A program made the position numbers and the translations under genes. DNA of 53,144 bases from Anoxybacillus sp. J5B_2022 (GTDB lineage: Bacteria > Bacillota > Bacilli > Bacillales > Anoxybacillaceae): contig NZ_JAPSMC010000018.1 in the NCBI RefSeq assembly GCF_026847645.1, positions 1-53,144 on the forward strand. Reading direction: 5' to 3'. Numbering within the stretch: the stretch's first letter is position 1; every line of letters begins with the position of its first letter. The notes under the pieces are model-generated. The model searched no databases and was not told the DNA's origin. It saw only the letters and a list, made by a program, of their open reading frames with translations. Shown piece by piece: positions 10,618 through 18,758 of this stretch.

Positions 10618-10646
10618 AAAAGCTGACCCGATGCGGTCAGCTTTTT
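10617..10646 (+). terminator. Terminator of yitJ-metH
   Basis: AAAAAGCTGACC (10617-10628) pairs with GGTCAGCTTTTT (10635-10646), with a 6-nt loop. It is symmetric, so it could also stop transcription from the opposite strand. Confidence 0.9.
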
Positions 10647-10800
10647 ACGTGCCTTTGATCGATGTCCCATATTTTTGATGAATATGTCCCTCACTCGCTT
10701 GCTTTCGAATCTGATCCCATTTTCTTGCGCTTTTAATGCTTTTTGGCGGCATACTGCCAAATAACAATAACAACGGATGCTTTCTTTTCAACTTTACCAT
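10645..10800 (-). CDS. Small hypothetical basic protein (51 aa)
   Basis: A short ORF starting MVKLKRKHPLLLLFGSMPP and continuing KSIKSARKWDQIRKQAS to a stop at 10645-10647. Support: AAAAAGGA lies a few bases before the ATG, and an extended -10 (TGTTATAAT, complement of 10832-10840) lies about 30 nt upstream. Its end overlaps the symmetric metH terminator. The composition is basic, with a hydrophobic LLLLF patch. I do not recognise a family; it could be a small membrane-associated or nucleic-acid-binding peptide. Convergent with metH. Confidence 0.5.
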   Translation of the reverse strand: MVKLKRKHPLLLLFGSMPPKSIKSARKWDQIRKQASEGHIHQKYGTSIKGT

Positions 10801-10831
10801 CACATCCTTTTTTCACCTTATATTACCTCAC

Positions 10832-10840
10832 ATTATAACA
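10832..10840 (-). promoter_or_regulatory. Extended -10 promoter for the 51-aa gene
   Basis: On the minus strand the sequence reads TGTTATAAT, a perfect -10 with the upstream TG. No good -35 is present. A perfect inverted repeat TTGAAG-CA-CTTCAA (10850-10863) sits just upstream and could be an operator shared with the divergent dehydrogenase gene. Confidence 0.4.
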
Positions 10841-10922
10841 TATCCAATTTTGAAGCACTTCAAATATTTTTTTTACATTGTTCCATACTAACGATGAAAT
10901 AACGATTCGAGGAGGAATGACC

Positions 10923-11786
10923 ATGGTCACAAAACAACAGGCAACGCTGCCGCCGCAGCATCAAAACCGTCAGCCGGGCTTGCAGACGGAAATGAACCCG
11001 CAGCCGATTTCTGAGGATCCGAGTTATCGCGGCAGTGGGAAACTAAAAGATAAAGTTGCGCTCATTAGCGGTGGTGACAGCGGCATCGGCCGCGCTATTG
11101 CTATTTACTTTGCTAAAGAAGGGGCGGACGTCGCAATTATTTATTTGAATGAACACGAAGACGCGGAAGAAACGAAACGGCAAGTCGAACAAGAGGGGCG
11201 GCAATGCCTGCTCATCGCTGGAGATGTCGGTGACGAGCATTTTTGTAAAGAAGCGGTCAAACAAACGGTTCAGACGTTTCGTAAACTTGATATCGTTGTC
11301 AATAACGCAGCGGAGCAACATCCGCAAAACAGCTTACTTAACATTACATCGCAACAATTAGAAAAAACGTTCCGCACGAACGTTTTTGGCTACTTCTATT
11401 TAACAAAAGCCGCGCTCCCTTATTTAAAAGAAGGCAGTTCGATTATTAACACCGCTTCGATCACCGCTTATGAAGGTCATGAACAGCTGCTTGATTATTC
11501 CGCGACAAAAGGAGCGATTGTGACGTTTACACGGTCATTGGCCAAGTCGCTTGTTCAGCAGAACATTCGCGTGAACGGCGTTGCCCCCGGCCCGATTTGG
11601 ACGCCGCTCATTCCATCAACGTTTTCGCGCGAACAAGTAGCAACGTTCGGTTCCAATACGCCGATGAAACGACCGGGTCAACCAGAAGAAGTCGCGCCAA
11701 GCTACGTTTTTTTAGCGAGCGATGACGCTTCTTACATCACAGGGCAAGTGATTCATGTCAACGGTGGAAAAATTGTGAATGGATAG
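10923..11786 (+). CDS. Short-chain dehydrogenase/reductase, general stress protein 39-like
   Basis: A 287-aa NAD(P)-dependent oxidoreductase of the SDR family. A proline/glutamine-rich leader of about 40 residues (ending PSYRGSGKLKDKVALI) precedes the Rossmann motif SGGDSGIGRAIA. Next come NNAAEQHP and the catalytic Ser-Tyr-Lys set in NTASITAYEGHEQLLDYSATKG. This extended form is typical of YdaD (GSP39), YhdF and YhxC/YhxD of B. subtilis, some of which are SigmaB-dependent; the substrate is unknown. The start at 10923 is set by GAGGAGG with 7-nt spacing. An in-frame ATG at 10917 sits too close to that site. A hairpin terminator follows. Confidence 0.88.
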   Translation: MVTKQQATLPPQHQNRQPGLQTEMNPQPISEDPSYRGSGKLKDKVALISGGDSGIGRAIAIYFAKEGADVAIIYLNEHEDAEETKRQVEQEGRQCLLIAGDVGDEHFCKEAVKQTVQTFRKLDIVVNNAAEQHPQNSLLNITSQQLEKTFRTNVFGYFYLTKAALPYLKEGSSIINTASITAYEGHEQLLDYSATKGAIVTFTRSLAKSLVQQNIRVNGVAPGPIWTPLIPSTFSREQVATFGSNTPMKRPGQPEEVAPSYVFLASDDASYITGQVIHVNGGKIVNG

Positions 11787-11816
11787 AGGAAGAATTTTTA
11801 ACAAATTCGCACATTT

Positions 11817-11842
11817 AATGTTAGGTTTTCTAACATTTTTCT
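11817..11842 (+). terminator. Terminator of the dehydrogenase gene
   Basis: AATGTTAG (11817-11824) pairs with CTAACATT (11830-11837) over a 5-nt loop, followed by T residues. It ends transcription before the next promoter at 11842. Confidence 0.75.
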
Positions 11843-11871
11843 TGATTTTTTGTCAACAAACCGATTATGAT
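11842..11871 (+). promoter_or_regulatory. SigmaA-type promoter of a candidate small RNA, with Fur-like overlap
   Basis: TTGATT (11842-11847), an 18-bp spacer, then TATGAT (11866-11871). The sequence over and just after the -10 contains TGAGAAT (11871-11877), a good half of the Fur 7-1-7 motif, and a loosely Fur-like 21-mer by hand alignment (13 of 21). The Fur idea is inference. Confidence 0.55.
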
Positions 11872-11877
11872 GAGAAT

Positions 11878-11967
11878 GTGCATTGTTTCATATTCGACCT
11901 TTTGAACGCAAACAAAAGGTCTCCCTCTCTTCCCTTTGAACTTGCAACAGCTGTTGCAAGTTTTTTT
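11878..11967 (+). ncRNA. Candidate small regulatory RNA (FsrA-like)
   Basis: A stand-alone unit of about 90 nt between two terminators. After the promoter at 11842-11871 comes hairpin 1 (GACCTTTTG 11896-11904 with CAAAAGGTC 11913-11921). Then follows an unpaired pyrimidine/C-rich linker (CTCCCTCTCTTCCCTTT, 11921-11937), then a perfect 10-bp stem (AACTTGCAAC with GTTGCAAGTT, 11939-11962) and seven T residues. The only ATG in it opens nine codons without a ribosome site, so it is probably noncoding. The layout (5' hairpin, C-rich single strand, terminator) matches the iron-sparing sRNA FsrA of Bacillus. Alternatively it is a leader attenuator of yunB, but yunB starts 88 nt after the terminator. 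Confidence 0.55.
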
Positions 11968-11969
11968 AT
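11939..11969 (+). terminator. Terminator of the candidate small RNA
   Basis: A 24-bp perfect palindrome (11939-11962), forming a 10-bp stem with an AGCT loop, followed by seven T residues. Confidence 0.9.
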
Positions 11970-12054
11970 TTATAAAAAGAAAATAGTGGTGGCAGCGAAT
12001 ACGTTCTACTACATGAGTTATAAACATATGTTGATATAAAGGGAGGGTTTCTCT

Positions 12055-12822
12055 GTGTTTAAAAATAAAAAAATATGGGGGAAACGTGGTCCGCTACCAT
12101 TTAAACATGCGTTTTTACTATCATTTGTAATTTTTATGATTATAACATCCCAAAGCTTATGGCTTACGAATACACTTATTGAACCAACTTTACTTAGTAT
12201 AGCTAAAACAAAAACTCGCCAAATGGTATATCAAGCTATTGATAATGCCATTTCAAAGGAAATTGTAGAGAACATGGATATTAGGAAGTTAATCATTATT
12301 CATGAAAACAATAAAGGGGAAGCTATAGGTTATAGCTTTAATCCTCAAATATATAATCGTCTTCTTGCAGAGACAAATATGAGAATACAACAGTACTTAA
12401 ACTACATTGAAACTGGTGAATTAGAAAGGCTAGAATCCTTTGAGATGAATGATATACATGTTGATTATGATCAAACGAAAAAGCAAAGGGGAATTGTTTA
12501 TTATATTCCACTAGGTATGGCTACAGGCAATGCTCTTCTCGCAAATTTAGGTCCAAAATTGCCGGTTCGATTTGAAATGATCGGAGATACGAATTCTGAT
12601 ATCGAAACAAAGGTAAAAGAATTCGGAATCAATAATACGTATCTTGAAGTTTACCTAAATATTCGTGTTCGGATGAATCTTATCGTTCCTTTTTCAGATA
12701 TGACTATGAAAATATCCCATTCAATGAAAATAGCTGACTTATTTTTGCAAGGAAAAGTCCCACGGTATTATAACGGATCAGGTAGCACGAATGAGGGAAT
12801 TGATATCCCCCCGCTCGATTAA
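12055..12822 (+). CDS. yunB: Sporulation protein YunB
   Basis: A 255-aa protein, close to the 254 aa I recall for B. subtilis YunB. It has a short basic N-tail, one TM helix at about 21-43 (FLLSFVIFMIITSQSLW), and then an outer domain of two similar alpha/beta halves. Family landmarks include IEPTLLSIAKTKT, YIPLGMATGNALLANLGP and SHSMKIADLFLQGKVP. In B. subtilis yunB is made in the mother cell under SigmaE and contributes to spore formation. The GTG start follows GGGAGGG at 7 nt. A CATATGTT (12025-12032) a few bases before the ribosome site resembles a SigmaE -10. The gene is more AT-rich than its neighbours. Confidence 0.88.
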   Translation: MFKNKKIWGKRGPLPFKHAFLLSFVIFMIITSQSLWLTNTLIEPTLLSIAKTKTRQMVYQAIDNAISKEIVENMDIRKLIIIHENNKGEAIGYSFNPQIYNRLLAETNMRIQQYLNYIETGELERLESFEMNDIHVDYDQTKKQRGIVYYIPLGMATGNALLANLGPKLPVRFEMIGDTNSDIETKVKEFGINNTYLEVYLNIRVRMNLIVPFSDMTMKISHSMKIADLFLQGKVPRYYNGSGSTNEGIDIPPLD

Positions 12823-12837
12823 AAAATTTTTTCTTTC

Positions 12838-12872
12838 AACGAAAAGACCACACGCGCGTGGTCTTCTCGTTT
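12838..12872. terminator. Bidirectional terminator between yunB and malR
   Basis: AAGACCAC (12844-12851) pairs with GTGGTCTT (12858-12865), flanked by A-rich and T-rich sequence on both sides. The two genes converge here, so it probably serves both. Confidence 0.8.
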
Positions 12873-13897
12873 TACTTTCGCACATAATCGCATGAGAACC
12901 GTTTTACGAGCTTGTGAGGAATAATGATTCGTTTCACCGGTTCGTTCGGATTGGCCACTTTTTCGATTAAGTTTTTCGCCGCTTCGTAACCGAGCTGGAA
13001 AATGTGGATATCGACCGATGTTAATGGCGGGCGCGACATTTCCGCAAGCAACGTGTTGTTAAAGCTGACGAGCGAAATATCGTCTGGAACGCGTAAATTC
13101 ATTTCATCAAGCAATTTTAATACGTCAAGCGCTATTAAATCGTCAACAACCACTAAAGCGGTCGGCGGTTCGTCGAGCGAAAGCAAGTTTCGCATTCCTT
13201 CTTGGTTCGCTTTTTGCAAAAACTCTTCATAAATCACATATTCCAGACGATAAGAAAGCCCTGCCTCTTCGAGTGCTTCTTTATAACCTAATAGCCGATC
13301 TGCCGTCACTAAATACGTTTCATTCCCTCCGACGAACGCAATTCGTTCATGTCCAAGCTCGATTAAATGTTGCGTCGCTTCTTTTCCGATCCGGTAGTTG
13401 TCGTTGTCTACGTGCGTAATTTGTTCCGCTCGTTGATGCGGCTTTCCGATCACGACAAACGGAAAATCGTGTCGCAGCAAATATTTCATCAATTTATCGT
13501 TCACACGCGAATAGAGCAAAATCACGCCGTCCACGCGGCGGCCTTGCAACATTTCAATGACTTCTTCATAAATTTCATCCTCTTTTTCCCCTGTTGACAT
13601 TTGCAGCGCATATTTTTTTTCATGCGCTGCTTTGCTAATGCCGCGAATCACTTCTGGGAAAAACGGATGCTGTAACGCCTGATCAGCCGAGCTTGGCATG
13701 ACGATCCCGATCACTTGTGATGTTTGGCTAGCTAGGCTGCGGGCAATAAAGTTAGGATGATAACCTAACTCTTTCATCGCTTCCCGCACTTTCCGTTTCG
13801 TTTTTTCACTAATGCGCGGACTATCTGCAATGACCCTAGAAACGGTCGAAGGAGCAACATTCGCTCGTTTCGCAACATCTTTAATCGTCACATTCAT
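12872..13897 (-). CDS. malR: LacI-family regulator of maltodextrin use
   Basis: A 341-aa repressor. Residues 1-25 hold the LacI helix-turn-helix and hinge start (TIKDVAKRANVAPSTVSRVI), followed by the hinge at about 45-60. The rest is a periplasmic-binding-type sugar domain (VIGIVMPSS, then DDISLVSFNN). It is the last gene of the malEFG-amylase-glucosidase operon, 12 nt after the GH31 gene. It probably binds the near-identical 16-bp palindromic sites at 21518-21533 and 21738-21753 and is released by maltose or maltodextrin. The symbol follows the family and context. Confidence 0.88.
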   Translation of the reverse strand: MNVTIKDVAKRANVAPSTVSRVIADSPRISEKTKRKVREAMKELGYHPNFIARSLASQTSQVIGIVMPSSADQALQHPFFPEVIRGISKAAHEKKYALQMSTGEKEDEIYEEVIEMLQGRRVDGVILLYSRVNDKLMKYLLRHDFPFVVIGKPHQRAEQITHVDNDNYRIGKEATQHLIELGHERIAFVGGNETYLVTADRLLGYKEALEEAGLSYRLEYVIYEEFLQKANQEGMRNLLSLDEPPTALVVVDDLIALDVLKLLDEMNLRVPDDISLVSFNNTLLAEMSRPPLTSVDIHIFQLGYEAAKNLIEKVANPNEPVKRIIIPHKLVKRFSCDYVRK

Positions 13898-13909
13898 TGT
13901 ATCCCTCCT

Positions 13910-16273
13910 TTACTCGTTTTTGATCCATAATATGCTCCGCTCGCGATCCCACGTTCCTTGCTGCTCATTTCCGTTCAGCATTACTTTCGTCTGCTCTGTT
14001 GCTCCGTGGATCGCCAACGACCATGTCCAGCTTGGTTCATATGTTCCTTCCGTTTTCGTCACCAGTTGAACGGTATGCTCGCTGTACTCCATCTCGAGGT
14101 GCATGCGGAAATACTGTCCTTTTTCGTAAGCGAATGTCTGACCGTCATCGTCGTACAGCGTATACATCGCTTTGCCTTCATCGGCTTTATATAGGTGAAT
14201 GAAGCGCTGTTCATCGGGGCTGTCGGTAGAACGGCGGACGTTGCCGAGCGCGATGGCGGAACCTTGTTTCACAAAAATCGGTAACGTTTCTAAATCGGCA
14301 TGAACGAGGTGATGACGTTCCCCTTCCAATACCTCGTCCGTCCAATAATTGACCCATTTCCCTTTTGGCAAATAGACAACTCGGTGCATCGTCTTCGGCG
14401 TCATGATCGGTGCGATGAGCACGTTATCTCCCACAAGAAATTCATCCGACAAATGGTATGTGTTTTCATCATTCGGGTATTCGAATACGAGCGGCCGCAT
14501 CACTGGTGCCCCAGTTTCATGCGCTTCTGCAAATAACGTATACAAATGCGGCAACCATTCATAGCGCATTTGTATATATTTTTTAATAATGCGCTCATAC
14601 GTTTCACCGAATGCCCACGGTTCTTGACGGCGGAACCCGATGGCGCAATGGTTGCGAAAATATGGCATAAACGCTCCCACTTGCGTCCAGCGCGTCAAAA
14701 GTTCTCCATTTGTATGATGGGCAAAACCGCCGACGTCCGGCCCGCAAAACGCCACACCAGATAATCCTAAATTCATGCACATCGGCAGCGACATTTGCAA
14801 ATGCTCCCAAAAGCTACGATTATCCCCCGTCCAAACGGCTGCATAACGCTGAATGCCGGAAAAGCCTGCACGCGTCAACAAAAACGGCCGTTTTCCGTTT
14901 AACAGCTTTTTCATTCCTTTATACGTCGCTTCTCCCATCATCAAGCCGTACACGTTATGAAGTTCGCGATGTGTTTTCCACTCCCCATCATAATCGTGCA
15001 TGACCGTCACATCCATCGTTTTCGTTTCATTAAATACCGATGGCTCATTCATATCGTTCCAAATGCCTTCGATGCCTAAATCCGTATAAAATTGATGATT
15101 CCCCCCCCACCATCTGCGCACTTTTTTATTCATAAAATCCGGAAACGCGCTTTTTCCCGGCCACACTTCACCAAAGAAAATGTTCCCCTCCATGTATTTA
15201 CAGAAATAATCACGGCGAACGCCTTCTCGGTACACGTGATATTCCGGATCGGCTTTTACCCCTGGATCGACAATCGGTACAACGTGAACACCTTCTTCTC
15301 TCAAGTCGTGGATAAGCTGTTTCGGATTAGGAAAACGGTTTCGATCAAAGGTAAATACACGGTAGCCGTCCATATAATGAATGTCTAAATAAATGGCGTC
15401 GAGCGGAATGTCTTTTTCTCGGAACGTTTGCATCAATTCTCTCACTTCTTGTTCCGTTTCATAGCTATAGCGCGATTGATGATACCCGAGCGCCCATTTC
15501 GGCGGAATCGGCATCCGCCCCGTCAAATCCGTATATTGCTCGAGCACGTCTTTCGGAGCCGGACCGGCCAAAATGTAATAGTCAATAGCTCCTCCTTCTG
15601 CGGAAAAACAATATTCGTCATCGGCCGTTTGAAAATCAAACGTTGTTTTATGTGTGTTGTCAAAAAACAAGCCGTGTGCATATCCGTTTCTTACCGTCAT
15701 AAAATATGGATGCGACTGGTAAAGCGGATCCGTTTCTGGATTGTGCGGCGCATACACATCCGTATTCCACATCGTCATCTTTTCGCCGCGCTTATCAAGA
15801 AATCCCGTTTTCTCACCAAAGCCGTAAAAATGATCGGCTTCATCCATCCGTTTATAACAATAGACATGTCCTCGATGCGTAAACGCCATTCCTCTTTCGC
15901 CTTCTGCGACAAGGAGGCGCCCTGCATCATCATAAACAAAGACACGGAACGGACGCTTTTGCAGCACGACGGTCAATTTCGTTGATGTGAGCGTAACGGC
16001 TTCATCTGTTTCGCGCGCTGCAACTTCCACTTTTTCTGGCTGTTTGATAACCGCAACGCTTGTTTTTAAACTTGTTTCTCCAAAAGGATGAAAAACGACA
16101 CGAACTACATCCTCACGATAAAAACGAATTTTGACAACACCTGTATCGCATGAAAAAGAAAAAACATGTTTTTCCCGCAAAAAAGCAAGCATATTTCCGA
16201 TATCGATCAAGCGTCCTTCATTCGTTCCATCATTTTGTTCTGGCAAAATCGCAAAACTTGTATCTTCAAGCAT
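13910..16273 (-). CDS. Alpha-glucosidase, glycoside hydrolase family 31
   Basis: A 787-aa intracellular enzyme without a signal peptide. The N-terminal beta-sandwich is followed by a TIM barrel with the GH31 signature WNDMNEPSVF near residue 404, where Asp is the nucleophile, and IPPKWALGYHQSRYSY earlier. It releases glucose from the non-reducing ends of imported maltodextrins. The start is fixed by AGGAGGCGG before the ATG. It lies 12 nt after the amylase stop and 12 nt before malR, inside the mal operon. Substrate preference (alpha-1,4 versus isomalto or other linkages) cannot be decided from sequence reading. Confidence 0.93.
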   Translation of the reverse strand: MLEDTSFAILPEQNDGTNEGRLIDIGNMLAFLREKHVFSFSCDTGVVKIRFYREDVVRVVFHPFGETSLKTSVAVIKQPEKVEVAARETDEAVTLTSTKLTVVLQKRPFRVFVYDDAGRLLVAEGERGMAFTHRGHVYCYKRMDEADHFYGFGEKTGFLDKRGEKMTMWNTDVYAPHNPETDPLYQSHPYFMTVRNGYAHGLFFDNTHKTTFDFQTADDEYCFSAEGGAIDYYILAGPAPKDVLEQYTDLTGRMPIPPKWALGYHQSRYSYETEQEVRELMQTFREKDIPLDAIYLDIHYMDGYRVFTFDRNRFPNPKQLIHDLREEGVHVVPIVDPGVKADPEYHVYREGVRRDYFCKYMEGNIFFGEVWPGKSAFPDFMNKKVRRWWGGNHQFYTDLGIEGIWNDMNEPSVFNETKTMDVTVMHDYDGEWKTHRELHNVYGLMMGEATYKGMKKLLNGKRPFLLTRAGFSGIQRYAAVWTGDNRSFWEHLQMSLPMCMNLGLSGVAFCGPDVGGFAHHTNGELLTRWTQVGAFMPYFRNHCAIGFRRQEPWAFGETYERIIKKYIQMRYEWLPHLYTLFAEAHETGAPVMRPLVFEYPNDENTYHLSDEFLVGDNVLIAPIMTPKTMHRVVYLPKGKWVNYWTDEVLEGERHHLVHADLETLPIFVKQGSAIALGNVRRSTDSPDEQRFIHLYKADEGKAMYTLYDDDGQTFAYEKGQYFRMHLEMEYSEHTVQLVTKTEGTYEPSWTWSLAIHGATEQTKVMLNGNEQQGTWDRERSILWIKNE

Positions 16274-16285
16274 CTGCTCCGCCTC

Positions 16286-17821
16286 CTACGTCGTCTGTTT
16301 CGACCGCTTTTTTGCATAATATAAAAACCAGCCAAATAACACGTAAATCGCTATTAACATGACAATAAACGGAATATTCAGCCCTGTCTTTTTCGCAACC
16401 ACATAAATTTCGGCAGTTTCTCGATTCAAAATCACATCATATCCGTTTTGATCACTCCGAACTAAATCATCGGCAAGCAGCCCTCGGAGCTCTTTTCCAG
16501 GTTCAAGTTGGTCGTTTGTCAAATGGACCTTTTGCGTTTTTCCTGTATTGTTAATAGCGATGACCGCGGTTTCTCCTTTATATGTCCGTTTAAAGACCGC
16601 CATTCCGTTTTTCTCATAAAGCAACGTAAAATCACCGCGCCGCAATGACGGAAGCTGTTTTCGCAATTCCCCTAACTTCTTAATGTAATCCACAATTTCT
16701 TGATCCGTACGGAAATTCATTAGTCGGCGATTATCTGGATCTTTTCCACCGTCTAGCGCAATTTCCGTTCCATAATACATGATCGGTATGCCCGGTGCCG
16801 AAAACAAATACGTTAATCCGAGCTTGATTCTCGTAATCGGATTTTGTTTATTTTCTAAAGCCAATCTCGTAAAACGAACCGTATCATGATTGTCTAAAAA
16901 CGTCCCGAGCAAATACGGGCGATCGTAAAACGTTCGGTCATATTCCCACACATCGTAAAGCGGTCGTAACGATTGATCGCGCTTTGTCAACGTATTCGTG
17001 ATTGCATTGTAAAGCGGATAATCGACGAATCCGTCGATTCCGTATTTTCCGTAATCGGCAATGTAGCGCGGATCGTCATGCCACACTTCGCCAAGCAGGA
17101 AAAAGTCTTTTTTGACCGATTTGACTTCTTTCGAAAACTCTTGCCAAAACGATTTTGGAACATGCTTGACTGTGTCAAGGCGATAGCCATCGATGTCTGT
17201 TTCCTTAATCCACCATTTGGCGGCATCGATTAAATAACGTTTCACTTCCGGATTTTCTTGCGCTAAGTCCGGCAGACCAAACAGCCAGCCGTTTTCTACT
17301 TCGGTTTGATCGGTCCAGTTGAAAATGTCTTTTTTCTCATGAAACCAATCTTTTTTCGTTGGATCGTTCAGCCATGGATGATGAGGCCCTGTATGGTTGA
17401 CAACAAAATCTAAAATGACTTTCATATCTCGTTTATGCGCTTCTTTCACTAGCGTTTTTAAATCGCTTAGCGTGCCAAAATGCGGGTCGACTTTATAAAA
17501 ATCAGAAATCCAATAGCCGTGATAGCCGCCCGGTTCATTTTGAAAAATCGGGGTTAGCCAAACTGTGGTAAACCCCATTGCTTTTATGTAGTCAAGCTTA
17601 TCGATGATCCCTTGCAAATCGCCGCCGTGATACGCTTTCGGATCGTTAATGTTTACGTCCGCGTCGTTTTGCGGATTGCCGTTATTGAAGCGGTCGACCA
17701 TGATAAAGTAAATACTTTCATCTTGCCACGTTCGCTCATCAGTTGGTGCTGCTTGCGTCGGCATCGCCGCAACCACTAGGAGAAGCGCAAGCAAAATCGA
17801 AAAAAACGTCCGTTTCATCAT
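16286..17821 (-). CDS. Surface-anchored alpha-amylase, glycoside hydrolase family 13
   Basis: A 511-aa secreted amylase. A signal peptide (MMKRTFFSILLALLLVV, cut after about residue 25) precedes a GH13 barrel with all conserved regions: DFVVNH, GYRLDTVKH (Asp nucleophile), LGEVWHDD (Glu acid/base) and FLDNHD. A C-terminal beta domain follows. The last 30 residues form a TM helix (IPFIVMLIAIYVLFGWFLYY) plus a basic tail AKKRSKQTT, so the enzyme should stay on the outer membrane face. It resembles the Anoxybacillus amylases ASKA/ADTA (GH13_45, from memory). The start at 17821 follows GGGAGTGGG; an upstream ATG at 17839 has a weaker site. Its products feed MalE. Confidence 0.93.
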   Translation of the reverse strand: MMKRTFFSILLALLLVVAAMPTQAAPTDERTWQDESIYFIMVDRFNNGNPQNDADVNINDPKAYHGGDLQGIIDKLDYIKAMGFTTVWLTPIFQNEPGGYHGYWISDFYKVDPHFGTLSDLKTLVKEAHKRDMKVILDFVVNHTGPHHPWLNDPTKKDWFHEKKDIFNWTDQTEVENGWLFGLPDLAQENPEVKRYLIDAAKWWIKETDIDGYRLDTVKHVPKSFWQEFSKEVKSVKKDFFLLGEVWHDDPRYIADYGKYGIDGFVDYPLYNAITNTLTKRDQSLRPLYDVWEYDRTFYDRPYLLGTFLDNHDTVRFTRLALENKQNPITRIKLGLTYLFSAPGIPIMYYGTEIALDGGKDPDNRRLMNFRTDQEIVDYIKKLGELRKQLPSLRRGDFTLLYEKNGMAVFKRTYKGETAVIAINNTGKTQKVHLTNDQLEPGKELRGLLADDLVRSDQNGYDVILNRETAEIYVVAKKTGLNIPFIVMLIAIYVLFGWFLYYAKKRSKQTT

Positions 17822-17876
17822 TTTCCCACTCCCATTCATTCCACTTCTACTGTTTAAATATAGCTCGAAATAACGC

Positions 17877-17909
17877 GAAAGGAAAGAACCTGAGCGATTC
17901 TTTCCTTTC
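17877..17909 (-). terminator. Intercistronic hairpin between malG and the amylase gene
   Basis: A perfect 12-bp stem (GAAAGGAAAGAA 17877-17888 with TTCTTTCCTTTC 17898-17909) directly after the malG stop. On the minus strand it is followed by GCGTTATTT, a poor T-run, so it is probably a partial terminator or an mRNA-stabilising stem that tunes expression of the downstream genes. Confidence 0.55.
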
Positions 17910-17914
17910 TTCTC

Positions 17915-18757
17915 TCATCCTTTTGTCCCCCCTGCAGTTAAGCCTGATACAAAATATTTTTGGAATGAAAGGAAGAGAATAGCGATTGGTACGGCAATAA
18001 GTACCGAACCTGCGGCAAATGTCGTAAACTCGTTACCAAACTGTTTTGCCACTAAATCGTACAGCCCGACCGCCAGCGTATATTTTTCTTTACTGCGAAG
18101 TAAGACACTCGCTAAAATAAAATCACCGAACGGCGCGATGAAAGTAAAGAGCGCAATGACAGCGATGATCGGCTTCGCTAGCGGCATAATAATTTGAAAG
18201 AAAATGCGCAAATGCCCTGCTCCGTCGATGCGTGCCGACTCATCCAATTCTTTCGGAATCGTGTCTAAATACCCTTTCATCAGCCACGTATTCATTGGAA
18301 TAGCCCCGCCGACGTACACAAGAATCAATCCTAAGTGCGTATCGATTAATTTAGTGAGCAATCCAAGCACATAAATCGCAATTAATGCGGCAAAGTTCGG
18401 AATCATTTGCAAAATTAAAAACGTCATCAAACCGTTTTGCCGTCCAATAAAACGATAACGAGAAAATGAATAGGCCGTTAAACTGACTAAAATGACGGAA
18501 AAAATCATCGTGAGTGTTGAAATTTTGAGCGAGTTCGCGTACCAAATTAAATAATCACTTTTCGACGTATCAAACAACTCTTTATAATGAGCGAGCGTCG
18601 CATGATCCGGGATCATCTTCGAGCCGGACAGGCTTTGGCCTGGGTTAAACGATGAGCCGACAACCCAAAGAAGCGGATACACAATGATGACCGTCATCGC
18701 CAAAATGACGAGATACGACAACGTTAAGCGGATGATTTTTTGCCTTTTCATATTCAT
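17915..18757 (-). CDS. malG: Maltodextrin ABC transporter permease MalG
   Basis: A 280-aa inner-membrane permease with six predicted helices (first about 12-34). The ATPase-contact EAA-like loop reads ELDESARIDGAGHLRIFFQI near residue 175. It pairs with MalF and takes cargo from MalE. The gene starts one base after the malF stop. No ABC ATPase gene is in the window, so a shared ATPase (MsmX type) encoded elsewhere must energise it. This is usual for maltodextrin importers of Bacillaceae. Confidence 0.92.
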   Translation of the reverse strand: MNMKRQKIIRLTLSYLVILAMTVIIVYPLLWVVGSSFNPGQSLSGSKMIPDHATLAHYKELFDTSKSDYLIWYANSLKISTLTMIFSVILVSLTAYSFSRYRFIGRQNGLMTFLILQMIPNFAALIAIYVLGLLTKLIDTHLGLILVYVGGAIPMNTWLMKGYLDTIPKELDESARIDGAGHLRIFFQIIMPLAKPIIAVIALFTFIAPFGDFILASVLLRSKEKYTLAVGLYDLVAKQFGNEFTTFAAGSVLIAVPIAILFLSFQKYFVSGLTAGGTKG

Positions 18758-18758
18758 G

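Noticed and set aside
15428-15985. A 185-codon ORF opposite the GH31 glucosidase
   Set aside because: It is antisense to a clearly conserved enzyme, with a basic, low-complexity translation and no start signals.
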